A stretch of DNA of 64,000 nucleotides, from NCBI RefSeq assembly GCF_003403015.1, contig NZ_QURL01000001.1, positions 124,001-188,000 on the forward strand, given 5' to 3'. Under the pieces are notes generated by a model. The model did no database searches. It was not told where the DNA came from and saw only the letters and a program-made list of their open reading frames with translations. Each line of letters opens with the position of its first letter. Within the stretch, counting starts at the first letter, position 1. Shown one piece after another: positions 27,920-37,682 of the stretch. Origin of the DNA: Fulvimarina endophytica. GTDB taxonomy: Bacteria; Pseudomonadota; Alphaproteobacteria; Rhizobiales; Rhizobiaceae. The position numbers were made by a program, and so were the translations under genes.

Positions 27920-28788
27920 TGGCTGAACAAGACACGTCGCCCGGGAGAAACCATCCCGTCGTCACCGTTGCACCAGCCCTCTCGGGTTTGGCCGATCACG
28001 GCGACCATGACGCCTACATCGAGGACTACTTCTTCGCCACGGTTGTGTCGGCCTATCGCCTGACGCCCGCGACGATCCGGGTGGTTCTGCGGGTGGCGGG
28101 GCATGAGCGCTATGTGCCGAGCGGCCATCCGGACGAGTGGGTGCGGCTTGCCTTTCCCCCGGCTCCCGGCGAGGCGGTGACGTTGCCGGAATATCGCGAA
28201 GGGCGCTGGGGCCGGTTCGACGGATCAAAGCCCTGCCCGAGCCGGCCCTATACGGTGCGGCGCTGGAACGGGGCGACCGGCGAAATGATGGTGGACATGG
28301 TGGTCCACGAGGGCGGCGTCGCCGCAAGCTGGGCCATTGGCGCGAAGGCCGGCGACATCATCGGCATCTGCAACCCGGAAGGGCGGTTCTGGCTGCCCAA
28401 AGGCAGCCGCTGGCTCCTGATGCTCGTCGACATCACCGGCCTGCCTGCTGCGGCGCGCATCCTGGAGGAGCTTCCGCAAGGCTTTCGCGCCCTCGTCCAT
28501 GTGGAGGTGCCGAGCCAGCAGGACATTCAGCTGCTGGCAAGCGGAGCGGATGCGTCCGTCATCTGGCATGTCTCCCACGGGCCCCGCCCCGGTCGCTCCA
28601 GCACCACCGAACTCCCCCGCATCGCGGCAGCGATCGACGCGCTGCCCGAGGGGCCGGGCTATGTCTGTATTGCCGGCGAGGCCAAGGCCGCGTCCGCCGC
28701 GCGCCGACACTTCCGCGACACGCTGGGGCAGCCCAGGACCCATATCGACGCGGTCGGCTACTGGATCGAGGGGCAGGCCCGCACATGA
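27916..28788 (+). CDS. Siderophore-interacting protein (ViuB/SIP family FAD-linked ferric reductase)
   Basis: A 290-residue flavoprotein. The FAD-binding motif is R110-P-Y-T in SRPYTVRRW, followed by the MMVDMVVHEGGVAASWA stretch (the H-x-G-x-AS-x-WA phosphate-binding loop of SIP proteins) and a C-terminal NAD(P)H-binding lobe (LLMLVDITGLPAAARILEEL, YVCIAGEAKAASAARRHFRD). It should reduce ferric-siderophore in the cytoplasm to release iron. The start ATG overlaps the stop of the binding-protein gene (ATGA), and its own stop overlaps the permease start in the same way, so translational coupling is likely. Confidence 0.92.
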   Translation: MMAEQDTSPGRNHPVVTVAPALSGLADHGDHDAYIEDYFFATVVSAYRLTPATIRVVLRVAGHERYVPSGHPDEWVRLAFPPAPGEAVTLPEYREGRWGRFDGSKPCPSRPYTVRRWNGATGEMMVDMVVHEGGVAASWAIGAKAGDIIGICNPEGRFWLPKGSRWLLMLVDITGLPAAARILEELPQGFRALVHVEVPSQQDIQLLASGADASVIWHVSHGPRPGRSSTTELPRIAAAIDALPEGPGYVCIAGEAKAASAARRHFRDTLGQPRTHIDAVGYWIEGQART

Positions 28789-29879
28789 GGGCGTCGGCGG
28801 CGATGAGCACGAAGGAAGACGCTGCGCCTTCCGTCAGTGGAGCGTCGGAGCGGAGCGCGCCCGCCCCTGCGACCGGCATCCTGCGCAGCCGGCGCGTCCT
28901 GCTTCTGGCCGTCGGCCTCCTTCTTGTCGCCGCGTTGTCGCTCGCGAGCCTTCTCGTCGGGGCACGGCCGATCGCACCATCCGTGGCACTCCAGGCGCTC
29001 CTTCACTTCGACCCCACCTCGTTCGACCAGATCGTCATTCACGACTATCGCCTGCCGCGCACGGTTCTTTCGCTCCTCGTCGGGGCGGCCTTCGGCGTGT
29101 CGGGCGCACTCATCCAGTCCGCGACCCGAAACCCGCTCGCCGATCCCGGCATTCTCGGCGTCAACGCGGGCGCCGCCTTCGCGGTGACGCTCGCCGTCGG
29201 CCTCTTCGGCCTGCGCTCGGTCAAGGCGTATCTCTGGTTCGCCCTTGGGGGTGCCGCCCTCGTCACGCTGGCGGTCCATGCGCTCGGCACGGTGGGTCGA
29301 GGGGAAGCGGACCCGGTGCGGCTGGTGCTGGCCGGCACGGCCCTGTCGGCGGTTCTGGGCGGCATCGGCTCCGGCCTGACGCTTCTCGACCCGCAGGCCT
29401 TCGACGCGCTTCGCTCTTGGTCGATCGGCTCGGTGGCGGGCCGCGACATGGGTGTCGCCGTCACCGTCGCGCCCTTTGTCGGCTTGGGGCTCGCTTTCGC
29501 ACTGCTTCTCGCCCGCCCGCTGAACGCCCTCGCGCTCGGGCAGGATCTGGCGGCGACCCTCGGGGCGAATGTCGCGCATGTGCGCCTTGGCGTGGTCGTG
29601 GCGGTGACGCTCCTGGCCGGGGCCGGCACGGCGGCGGCGGGACCCATCGGCTTTCTCGGCCTGATGGTGCCGCATGCCTTGCGCTGGCTCGTCGGGCCGG
29701 ACCAGCGCTGGATCGTGGCGCTCACCGTCCTCTACGCCCCAACGCTGCTTCTCCTCGCCGACATCGTGGGGCGGCTCGTTCTGTTCCCGGGCGAACTGGA
29801 AGCCGGCATCGTCACCGCCTTGATCGGTGCCCCGGTGCTGATCGCGCTCGCGCGGCACCGACGGGCAAGCGGCCTGTGA
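28785..29879 (+). CDS. FecCD-family siderophore ABC permease, first subunit
   Basis: A 364-residue integral membrane protein with about nine to ten hydrophobic helices. Family signatures are YRLPRTVLSLLVGAAFGVSG, the SATRNPLADPGILGVNAGA segment and AAGPIGFLGLMVPHALRWLV. It would form the inner-membrane channel with the second permease at 29876, importing ferric siderophore with the ATPase at 30919. The ATG at 28785 overlaps the SIP stop (ATGA); an ATG at 28803 is an alternative start. The N-terminal 30 residues are hydrophilic and Ser/Ala/Pro-rich, a little longer than usual. Confidence 0.92.
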   Translation: MRASAAMSTKEDAAPSVSGASERSAPAPATGILRSRRVLLLAVGLLLVAALSLASLLVGARPIAPSVALQALLHFDPTSFDQIVIHDYRLPRTVLSLLVGAAFGVSGALIQSATRNPLADPGILGVNAGAAFAVTLAVGLFGLRSVKAYLWFALGGAALVTLAVHALGTVGRGEADPVRLVLAGTALSAVLGGIGSGLTLLDPQAFDALRSWSIGSVAGRDMGVAVTVAPFVGLGLAFALLLARPLNALALGQDLAATLGANVAHVRLGVVVAVTLLAGAGTAAAGPIGFLGLMVPHALRWLVGPDQRWIVALTVLYAPTLLLLADIVGRLVLFPGELEAGIVTALIGAPVLIALARHRRASGL

Positions 29880-30922
29880 GCGGCGGCATCGTGAAGGGCC
29901 GCGCCCTCGTTCTGCGCCTGGGCCGGGAGCGCGTCAGCCTGCGCTTCGAGAAACGGGGCCTTATCGTCGGCGGGGTCCTCGCGGCGCTCGGGCTTCTCCT
30001 CGCCGCCTTCGCGCTGACGTTCGGCACCTATCCGATCGTCGTGAGCGGCATCGTGCGAGCCCTTCTGGGGGGAGGTGACGAGATGGCGCGGACGATCGTC
30101 GTCGAATGGCGCCTGCCGCGCGTGGCGCTCGCCCTTCTTCTGGGCGCGGCGCTCGGCATGAGCGGTGCGATCTTCCAGTCGCTGACGCGCAACCCCTTGG
30201 GCTCGCCCGACGTCATCGGCTTCTCCGCCGGGTCCTATAGCGGGGCGCTTGTGGTGATCCTTCTCTTCGGGGGCGGATACGCCGAGACGGCTCTCGGCGC
30301 GCTTCTCGGCGGGCTCCTGACTGCCACGGCCGTCTACCTTCTGGCCTGGCGTGGCGGCATGCAGGGCTTTCGCCTCATCATCGTCGGCATCGGTGTCGCC
30401 GCCATGCTGTCGGCCTTGAACGCCTGGATGATCCGCGAGGCCGAGTTGCAGGTCGCCATGTCCGCCGCCGTCTGGGGCGCGGGCTCGCTCAACGGGTTGG
30501 GACCCGAGCAGCTCTGGCCGGTGGCCGTCACGCTGGGGCTTCTCCTTCCCCCGATCCTTCTCCTCGCTCCCGCCATGCGCCAGCTCGAACTCGGTGACGA
30601 CGTGGCGCGTGCCACCGGCGTTCAGGCCGACCGCACCCGCCTGGGCCTGACCTTTCTCGGCGTCGCGCTCACCGCCCTTGCCACCGCCGCCGCAGGTCCG
30701 ATCGCCTTCATCGCCCTGTGTGCGCCCCAGATCGCCCGGCGCCTTTCCGGGGCAGGTCATGTTGCACTCGTCCCCTCCGCCCTCGTCGGCGGCTTCCTTC
30801 TGCTTTCGGCCGACCTCGCGGCCCAGCACGCACTGCCCGTGCAGCTTCCTGCCGGCGTCATGACGGTGAGCCTCGGCGGCCTGTACTTCCTGTGGCTTCT
30901 CCTGCGCGAAGGGCGCCGATGA
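29876..30922 (+). CDS. FecCD-family siderophore ABC permease, second subunit
   Basis: A 348-residue membrane protein with the same signatures as the preceding permease: WRLPRVALALLLGAALGMSG, FQSLTRNPLGSPDVIGFSAG, and AAGPIAFIALCAPQIARRL. Sequential fecC/fecD-like genes encoding a heterodimeric channel are the norm in this importer family. The start is the GTG at 29876, whose GTGA overlaps the stop of the first permease. The stop overlaps the ATPase start as ATGA. The start codon and overlap indicate coupled translation in fixed stoichiometry. Confidence 0.92.
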   Translation: MSGGIVKGRALVLRLGRERVSLRFEKRGLIVGGVLAALGLLLAAFALTFGTYPIVVSGIVRALLGGGDEMARTIVVEWRLPRVALALLLGAALGMSGAIFQSLTRNPLGSPDVIGFSAGSYSGALVVILLFGGGYAETALGALLGGLLTATAVYLLAWRGGMQGFRLIIVGIGVAAMLSALNAWMIREAELQVAMSAAVWGAGSLNGLGPEQLWPVAVTLGLLLPPILLLAPAMRQLELGDDVARATGVQADRTRLGLTFLGVALTALATAAAGPIAFIALCAPQIARRLSGAGHVALVPSALVGGFLLLSADLAAQHALPVQLPAGVMTVSLGGLYFLWLLLREGRR

Positions 30923-31843
30923 ACGAATTCGCCCCCACCGGCCTTGCGGCCCGAGGCCTCACCTTGCGCTATGGCGAGCGTGTGATAGCCGAGCATCTCT
31001 CGCTCAGCCTTCCGAATGCCGGCTTCACCGCCATCGTCGGACCCAATGCCTGCGGCAAGTCCACGCTTCTGAGAGCCTTCGCCCGGCTTCTCCTTCCGCA
31101 GGCGGGCAGCGTCGTTCTGGACGGACGAAACATCGCCGCGCTGCCGGCCAAAGCGCTTGCCCGCCGCCTCGGCCTCCTGCCGCAGTCGGCTCTGCCCCCC
31201 GACGGCATCACCGTCGCCGATCTCGTGGCGCGCGGCCGCTACCCGCACCAAAGCTGGCTTCGGCAATGGTCGAGAGCCGACGAGGCGGCCATCGGCACAG
31301 CCATGCGGGCGACGGGCACCACTGACCTTGGCCATCGGCAGGTCGACGAACTTTCGGGCGGCCAGCGCCAGAGGGTCTGGCTCGCCATGGTGCTGGCGCA
31401 GGAAACCCCGATCCTGCTTCTCGACGAGCCGACCACCTTTCTCGACATCGCCCACCAGATCGAGCTCCTCGACCTCCTCGCCGATCTCAATGCGGAAGGG
31501 CGCACCGTGGTCGCCGTGCTGCACGACCTCAACCAGGCCGCCCGCTACGCATCGCATCTCGTCGCGATGAAAGACGGCGCGGTGGTCGCGGAAGGCCCGC
31601 CGGGCCGGATCGTCACGGCCGAACTCGTCGAGACCGTGTTCGGCCTGCCCTGCGTCGTCGTCGCCGATCCGGTCACGGGCACGCCGCTCGTCGTGCCGAA
31701 GGGGCGCAAGGCGTCGGTGATCGACGCGCCCCCTTCCGCAACGCCGGCATCGGTGCCGGCACCGGCGGATTCCTCATCCGCCGCAGGCCCCGCTGGCCCC
31801 TTGAACAGGCCCGGCTCGTCTTGTCTTGCCCGAAAGCCGCATC

Positions 31844-31851
<8 letters not shown>
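30919..31851 (+). CDS. Siderophore ABC transporter ATP-binding protein (FecE-like)
   Basis: A 310-residue ATPase. Walker A is GPNACGKST (41-49), the ABC signature LSGGQ is at 145-149, Walker B with LLLDEPT (169-170 being Asp-Glu) follows, and the H-loop is VLHDLNQ. It energises import through the two FecCD permeases. Residues about 270-310 form an unusual Pro/Ala/Ser-rich tail that is not part of the normal FecE fold. The last 8 bp overlap the start of the exporter-type gene, so the tail may have arisen by read-through into that leader. The start ATG overlaps the permease stop. Confidence 0.92.
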
Positions 31852-33679
<1,828 letters not shown>

Positions 33680-33762
33680 CACGGCAATCCGAGATCGCCG
33701 TCGACCCGAGGGCGATCCGGCCCTTCCACGTCGTCACGCCGACACAGCCGGAACTCTTGCGC

Positions 33763-33840
33763 GGAGCCGAGGAAGACTACAACGAGGTCAGACGCCACAG
33801 CGCGATCGAGCATAAGACGCCGATCGAGCCGATGAAATGC
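33763..33840 (+). pseudogene. Remnant of an IS3-family transposase (C-terminal fragment)
   Basis: One frame reads EDYNEVRRHSAIEHKTP, which matches the well-known end of IS3-group OrfB transposases (usual pattern DYNxxRPHSxLxxxTP). Only about 25 codons are recognisable, with no DDE residues, no start codon and no inverted repeats. It sits between the ABC gene and the left att repeat and must be an old, decayed insertion. Confidence 0.65.
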
Positions 33841-33958
33841 TCAGGCGACGTGGTGTCGGCCAGACCTGCAACCCCTAAAAATTCTCCAGCCGGACGGACC
33901 AAAAAAGGGAAGCGCTTCAAAGGAGGGAACGACCAAAGTGCCCACTGGTATCAGGGAA

Positions 33959-34003
33959 TGGCGCACCCGACAGGATTCGAACCTGTGACCTCTGCCTTCG
34001 GAG
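33959..34003. repeat. attL: 45-bp direct repeat copying the 3' end of tRNA-Arg
   Basis: Bases 33959-34003 are identical to 43836-43880, which contain the CCA, acceptor 3' strand, T arm, variable region and anticodon-arm 3' strand of tRNA-Arg(CCG). This copy lacks the 5' half of the tRNA and is not a functional gene. The 9877-bp segment between the copies is the integrated element. The tyrosine recombinase gene starts 165 bp inside. Confidence 0.93.
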
Positions 34004-34131
34004 CGTGACTTCTTGTGTTTTCCCGAGATTTCCAGTGATCGCTCGACTATACCTAAATAGTTGATTTTCTTATCATATTGCTGTTTCTCTTGATTGTACG
34101 GCGGCGCGGTGATCGCCCGAGATTACCGCCC

Positions 34132-34153
34132 GCGTGCTACCCCGGCGCTACCC
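34132..34153 (+). promoter_or_regulatory. Candidate integrase arm-type site, left end
   Basis: A 22-bp sequence built of two tandem half units (GTGCTACCCC and GCGCTACCC), starting 129 bp inside attL. A copy with a single mismatch occurs in the same orientation at 43767-43788, near the other end. Paired repeats at both ends of an element match what is known of accessory arm sites for tyrosine recombinases with an N-terminal arm-binding domain. It also lies upstream of the integrase start, so it could autoregulate int. Confidence 0.5.
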
Positions 34154-34167
34154 AGCGCGGTCAAGAG

Positions 34168-35532
34168 ATGGCGAACGAGAAACTAACAAAGAAGGTGGTG
34201 GACGCGCTTCTCCCGCAGGCCAAAGACTATGTTGTCTGGTGCGGAAAGCTCCCCGGTTTCGGATGCCGCGTGCGCCCAACAGGGCATAAGACGTTCATCG
34301 TCATGTATCGCGTGGGCGGGCGGAACGCGACAACCAAGAAAGTCACCATCGGCACTTATGGCAAGATCACCGTCGAGCAGGCGCGAGATGACGCGAGCAA
34401 GGTGCTCGCCAAAGCCGAACTGGGTGAGGATGTCGCCGCCGAGCGCGCCCGCGTGAGGGCTGAAATGACCGTCTCGCAACTTTGCGACGAGTATCTTCGG
34501 GAAGGCGTGGACCACAAGAAGGCGTCCACCATCGAGAGCGACAAGAGCCGGATCGAAGCCCATATTCGGCCTCTCTTGGGCACCAAGCGGATCGGTGCGG
34601 TGACACGGGGCGATATCAGCAAGTTCCTGCGCGATGTGGCTTCGGGCAAGACGGCCCGTCCCAAGAAGCCGGGGAGGCGCGGCAGTGGCGTGAAGGGTGG
34701 CAGGGGAACCGCGACCCGCACCGTCCGCTTGCTCGGCGGCATGTTCACCTACGCCGTGCGGCGCGACTATCTCAAAGAGAACCCCTGCCGGAACGTGCTG
34801 CTCTACAAAGATCGCAAAGGCGAGCGCTTTATGACGACCGAGGAGTTTCGGCGGCTGGGCGAGACGCTGACGCTTGCCGAGACAGAGGGCCTGCCGTGGG
34901 CCTTCAACGAAGGCAAGAAGGCCAAGCACCGACCCGTCCGCCCGGAAAACCAGCGCGAGGTGTTTTCGCCACACGTCACCGCCGCGATCAAGCTCTTGAT
35001 GCTAACGGGCTGCCGCTTGCGCGAAATCCTGCATCTGCGCTGGCAGGATATTGACTTCGAACGCGGCGTTCTGAACTTGCCGGACAGCAAGACCGGCCAG
35101 AAGAAGGTGCTGCTGGCCGGATCGGCCCTGGCGATCCTGTCGGACCTGCCACGCAGTGGCGTCTATGTCATTGCCGGAAACGACCCCGAGAAGCCGCGTG
35201 CTGATTTGCACCGGCCTTGGGCACGCATCATCAAGTACGCAGGACTTGATGGGTTACGCCTTCACGATCTGCGCCATTCCTACGCCTCTATCGGAGCGGC
35301 GAGCGGCATCGGACTGCCAGCGCTTGGAAAGCTGCTCGGTCATAACAATCCGTCCACAACGCAGCGCTATGCGCATCTTGCCGACGATCCGTTGCGGCGA
35401 GCATCGGAGGAGATTGCCGACACCATCGCTGCCGCTATCGGGAGTGTGGCCTCAGAGCAACGCGCGCAAATTTCTAAAGACGAAACATCGCCGCAGCTTG
35501 GGGGACAAACAGCGAACGCGGGTATATCCTAG
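34168..35532 (+). CDS. int: Tyrosine-recombinase integrase (P4-type)
   Basis: A 454-residue integrase. Residues about 1-90 are a DUF4102-type arm-binding domain (WCGKLPGFGCRVRPTGHKTF). Residues about 100-215 are the SAM-like core-binding domain, and the C-terminal catalytic domain has R283 (TGCRLREI), H366-x-x-R369 (HDLRH), H392 and nucleophile Y401 (QRYAHL). All catalytic residues are intact. It should catalyse site-specific insertion and excision at tRNA-Arg. The ATG at 34168 begins MANEKLTKKV; an upstream in-frame reading to 34078 crosses the arm-like site and is unlikely to be translated. The downstream 35577 gene is a probable directionality factor. Confidence 0.95.
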   Translation: MANEKLTKKVVDALLPQAKDYVVWCGKLPGFGCRVRPTGHKTFIVMYRVGGRNATTKKVTIGTYGKITVEQARDDASKVLAKAELGEDVAAERARVRAEMTVSQLCDEYLREGVDHKKASTIESDKSRIEAHIRPLLGTKRIGAVTRGDISKFLRDVASGKTARPKKPGRRGSGVKGGRGTATRTVRLLGGMFTYAVRRDYLKENPCRNVLLYKDRKGERFMTTEEFRRLGETLTLAETEGLPWAFNEGKKAKHRPVRPENQREVFSPHVTAAIKLLMLTGCRLREILHLRWQDIDFERGVLNLPDSKTGQKKVLLAGSALAILSDLPRSGVYVIAGNDPEKPRADLHRPWARIIKYAGLDGLRLHDLRHSYASIGAASGIGLPALGKLLGHNNPSTTQRYAHLADDPLRRASEEIADTIAAAIGSVASEQRAQISKDETSPQLGGQTANAGIS

Positions 35533-35576
35533 AGCCGGGGAATGCCCGGCGATCTTTGGAACAGGAGAAAGCCGGG

Positions 35577-35858
35577 ATGAAGTCCATCTACCTCAATCGC
35601 AAGCAGGCCGCCCATTACGTCACTGAAATGTGGGGCGTGCCGTGCTCCTACAAATGGCTGGCCAAGCTCGTTGTCGTCGGCGGCGGCCCGAGGCACTGGA
35701 AATGGGGACGGGCCGTTCGTTATCGTGCTGACGCACTGGACGCATGGGTGTTCGGTCGTATGACTGGCCCCTTCGCCTCCTCAAGCGAGGCTCACTTGCA
35801 CCTTCGCTCTTTCTCTTACCTGAAAAGCAGCCAAGGCCTGCCGTTCGAGGAGGCCTAA
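35577..35858 (+). CDS. Small helix-turn-helix, excisionase-like protein
   Basis: A 93-residue protein. YLNRKQAAHYVTEMWGVPCS followed by WKWGRAVRYRADALDAWV has the pattern of an AlpA/MerR-like winged-helix DNA-binding protein: a helix-turn-helix that begins with tRKQAA and ends with RyR-x-DaLdAW. Such proteins act as recombination directionality factors or as activators of int in P4-type elements. It starts at 35577, 44 bp after int. The last 30 residues are Ser/Leu-rich and not conserved in the family. A TTG at 35556 is an alternative start, but the ATG has the better context (AGGAGAAAG upstream). Confidence 0.7.
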   Translation: MKSIYLNRKQAAHYVTEMWGVPCSYKWLAKLVVVGGGPRHWKWGRAVRYRADALDAWVFGRMTGPFASSSEAHLHLRSFSYLKSSQGLPFEEA

Positions 35859-35898
35859 TAGATGCGCGAAGGAAAATTTTCTGAAGAAAATTAACTAG

Positions 35899-35928
35899 TT
35901 GACACCATGTGGGGGTCTGGTTTGTATT
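35899..35928 (+). promoter_or_regulatory. Candidate sigma-70-type promoter of the small gene at 35981
   Basis: A consensus -35 TTGACA (35899-35904), 18-bp spacing, then TGTATT (35923-35928, four matches to TATAAT). The palindrome AACTAGTT overlaps the -35, so a repressor could bind here. The gene at 35981 starts about 50 bp downstream, with GAAAGGA as ribosome-binding site. No transcription data; promoter call is by eye. Confidence 0.5.
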
Positions 35929-35980
35929 GGAGGGGCGAGGATGGCTCGCCCTTTCAACGCCAACTGAAAGGACCAATCCC

Positions 35981-36199
35981 ATGGCCGACTTCGACACCGA
36001 AGACAACTTTATCCTCATCCCCGCCGTATCGGGCGGTGGCGCGCTGGTACGCCGCAGCCAGATCGCGGGCGGGCGCGCAAACGGCGCAGACGGCGCAATC
36101 GTCTATCTGGCGGCTGGGCCGAGCGTCTACACGACCGCGACGATTCCCCAGCTCGCGCGCTATCTCGGCGCAGAGGTTGCGGACATCCGCCGCGAGTAG
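35981..36199 (+). CDS. Small hypothetical protein (72 aa)
   Basis: A 72-residue protein that starts MADFDTEDNF and has ILIPAVSGGGALVRRSQIAG, then VYTTATIPQLARYLGAEVADIR near the end, so its C-terminus may be a short helix-turn-helix-like pair. I do not recognise a family. It has a well-placed ATG (GAAAGGA leader) and a good candidate promoter. It is followed by a strong hairpin at 36209-36242. It lies between the excisionase-like gene and the free arm-domain gene. Confidence 0.6.
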   Translation: MADFDTEDNFILIPAVSGGGALVRRSQIAGGRANGADGAIVYLAAGPSVYTTATIPQLARYLGAEVADIRRE

Positions 36200-36208
36200 C
36201 CAGCACCG

Positions 36209-36242
36209 CCATGCACCATCGGAGTTCCCCGATGGTGCATGG
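36209..36242. repeat. Perfect 14-bp inverted repeat (hairpin) between two small genes
   Basis: CCATGCACCATCGG (36209-36222) pairs perfectly with CCGATGGTGCATGG (36229-36242), leaving a 6-nt loop. It begins 9 bp after the stop of the 72-residue gene and covers the ATG at 36239. There is no T-tract. It may be a terminator, an mRNA structure that blocks the next start, or an operator. Confidence 0.75.
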
Positions 36243-36256
36243 TCGCGCGGGAGGGC

Positions 36257-36847
36257 ATGCCCGTGAAGGCCCGCAAAAACCCCACCGACGAACAACTTCT
36301 GCGGCGCATGCAGCATGAGCCTATCGCACCACATGATCCCCGTGCTCGCAATGATGCCTATTGGGCCTTGCGCCACCAAGGCTACCCCGCAGCGCTCGCC
36401 CGCCGCGCCCTTCGGAACACACCGCCGCGCTTCTACCGTGAAGAAGTGAAACTCTCGGGCGAGTATATTGACGACATCGATCCCGAGGACCTGCTGATCG
36501 TCCCGAAGGTGAATGTAGAGGTGCAAAAGCTCGCCGTTCTCGTGCGACCAGACCTCACCGAAGAGATCGCATTGAACGCACCGGCATGGGCAACCGAGTA
36601 TACGATTTGGTCAGAGGCGATTTCGGGATTTGGCGTCCGAGTCCGGCCAACAGGCGTCAGAACATACGTCGTCATGTTTCGGATCGGTGGACGCGGCCCG
36701 CAAGGCAAGATCAGTCTCGGGAAGCCGGGCGTCCTATCCTTCGACCTCGCGAAGCGCATGGCACGTGAAGTCCGATTGGAAGCCTTGTCCGGAACCGATC
36801 CGCGGCCGATGCACAAAAGCGGCGAATTGCTGCGGCGCGCGAAATGA
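36257..36847 (+). CDS. Stand-alone integrase arm-type DNA-binding domain protein
   Basis: A 196-residue protein without any recombinase catalytic domain. About residues 115-185 are homologous to the N-terminal arm-binding domain of the integrase in the same element: YTIWSEAISGFGVRVRPTG here corresponds to YVVWCGKLPGFGCRVRPTG there, with 18 of 32 residues identical over the best stretch. The N-terminal half (KARKNPTDEQLLRRMQHEP, WALRHQGYPAALARRALRN) is charged and helical and not recognised. The ATG at 36257 was preferred because the ATG at 36239 lies inside a stable hairpin; the latter is possible. The frame is intact to its stop, so this does not look like a simply truncated integrase. It could compete with or regulate integrase at arm sites (inference). 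Confidence 0.65.
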   Translation: MPVKARKNPTDEQLLRRMQHEPIAPHDPRARNDAYWALRHQGYPAALARRALRNTPPRFYREEVKLSGEYIDDIDPEDLLIVPKVNVEVQKLAVLVRPDLTEEIALNAPAWATEYTIWSEAISGFGVRVRPTGVRTYVVMFRIGGRGPQGKISLGKPGVLSFDLAKRMAREVRLEALSGTDPRPMHKSGELLRRAK

Positions 36848-37320
36848 AAAGGGAGCCGTCTCGGCCCGGTTCCCCTTCGTTACCCCAGACGCTGCGAAAC
36901 ACCGCTGAAACGAGCGACCTTTGTTGTTGAGTACCCGTGAGTCTGCTGCCAGCGCCACGCCTGAAACAAAGAGATGAAACACGCGAGACAAATGAGAAAT
37001 GCCAGCGAGACAGCATGAAACGGGTCATTGCCACCGTGGAATCGTGTTTTCGATATTTGCTGGCGACTCTGTATGTCTTTGCAGCGAAACGGATTGAGCC
37101 AGAGGGCTCCGTCCAAACGCTCTCTTCGCCGGGGTTGTAGCCGGGCTCAGTCATCGGGAAGAGTATAAGGGTAAAGCGCCGGCACCCCCCCCCTCTCCCC
37201 CTTACCATTTTCATAATGGTAACCAGAAAAAATCCAAGGAAATGATCAGTTTAGAGGACCAATAAAGATCGGAACAGGTGATCGAACACAAAGGACATGA
37301 AAACCCAGGTATCAGACAAC
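36848..37320. other. Gene-free, A/T-richer stretch inside the island
   Basis: No credible gene. The motif TGAAAC recurs (near 36905, 36962, 36975 and 37017), and a CCCCCCCCC run followed by CTCTCCCCC lies near 37190. A TTACCATTTTCATAATGGTAA palindrome-like segment lies near 37202-37222. Function unknown; binding sites or a decayed region are possible. Confidence 0.5.
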
Positions 37321-37359
37321 GGGTCTTCTCACAGTGATATGCTGCTGAGAAGACCCTTT
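37321..37359. terminator. Hairpin with short T-run, downstream of the 98-aa gene
   Basis: GGGTCTTCTCA (37321-37331) pairs perfectly with TGAGAAGACCC (37346-37356) across a 14-nt loop, followed by TTT on the plus strand. It lies just past the stop of the minus-strand gene at 37362, so it probably ends that transcript. The T-run favours termination of plus-strand transcription as well. Confidence 0.6.
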
Positions 37360-37361
37360 AA

Positions 37362-37658
37362 TCAATCTCTAGGCCCTTCCCACTCTCCGGCTTCATACCG
37401 TCGCCAAAGCTCCCGCCGGACCCGATGCCACCTGCCTTGTTCGAAGGTCTCGGAGTAGCGCCAAGCTCGATCTTCCTCGATGAAGGCAATTTCCTCAGCA
37501 CGCGGGCCATACTTGGCGACCAGATCGTCAGCCACGGCTTTGATATCACCTACGGGGATCAGCCGGGGCCGGATACTCAGCTCCCATGTGTGCCAGAGTA
37601 GCGTCCCCCAAATGGGCGAAGTGGCTATTCCGCCAACTATCCAGCCGGAAAGCTCCAC
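37362..37658 (-). CDS. Small protein with N-terminal hydrophobic segment (98 aa)
   Basis: A 98-residue protein. Residues 3-22 (LSGWIVGGIATSPIWGTLLW) could be a membrane anchor. The rest is soluble and charged: DIKAVADDLVAKYGPRAEEI, then DRAWRYSETFEQGRWHRVRR. The start is the GTG at 37658, because upstream in-frame codons run into a stop without another start. It diverges from the XRE regulator, with two operator-like palindromes in the gap. No family is recognised. A partner toxin or regulatory role is conceivable but not supported by a motif. Confidence 0.55.
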   Translation of the reverse strand: MELSGWIVGGIATSPIWGTLLWHTWELSIRPRLIPVGDIKAVADDLVAKYGPRAEEIAFIEEDRAWRYSETFEQGRWHRVRRELWRRYEAGEWEGPRD

Positions 37659-37682
37659 CAGCAGCCCCGCACCATCGCAACT

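Noticed and set aside
33959..34003. A second tRNA-Arg at the left end of the island
   Set aside because: Only the 3' half is present, with no D-arm or 5' acceptor strand, so it is an att duplicate and not a functional gene.
36711..37214. Minus-strand frame of 167 codons in the island's non-coding patch
   Set aside because: Arg/Ser-rich with no domain, overlaps the end of the arm-domain gene and has no sensible start context.
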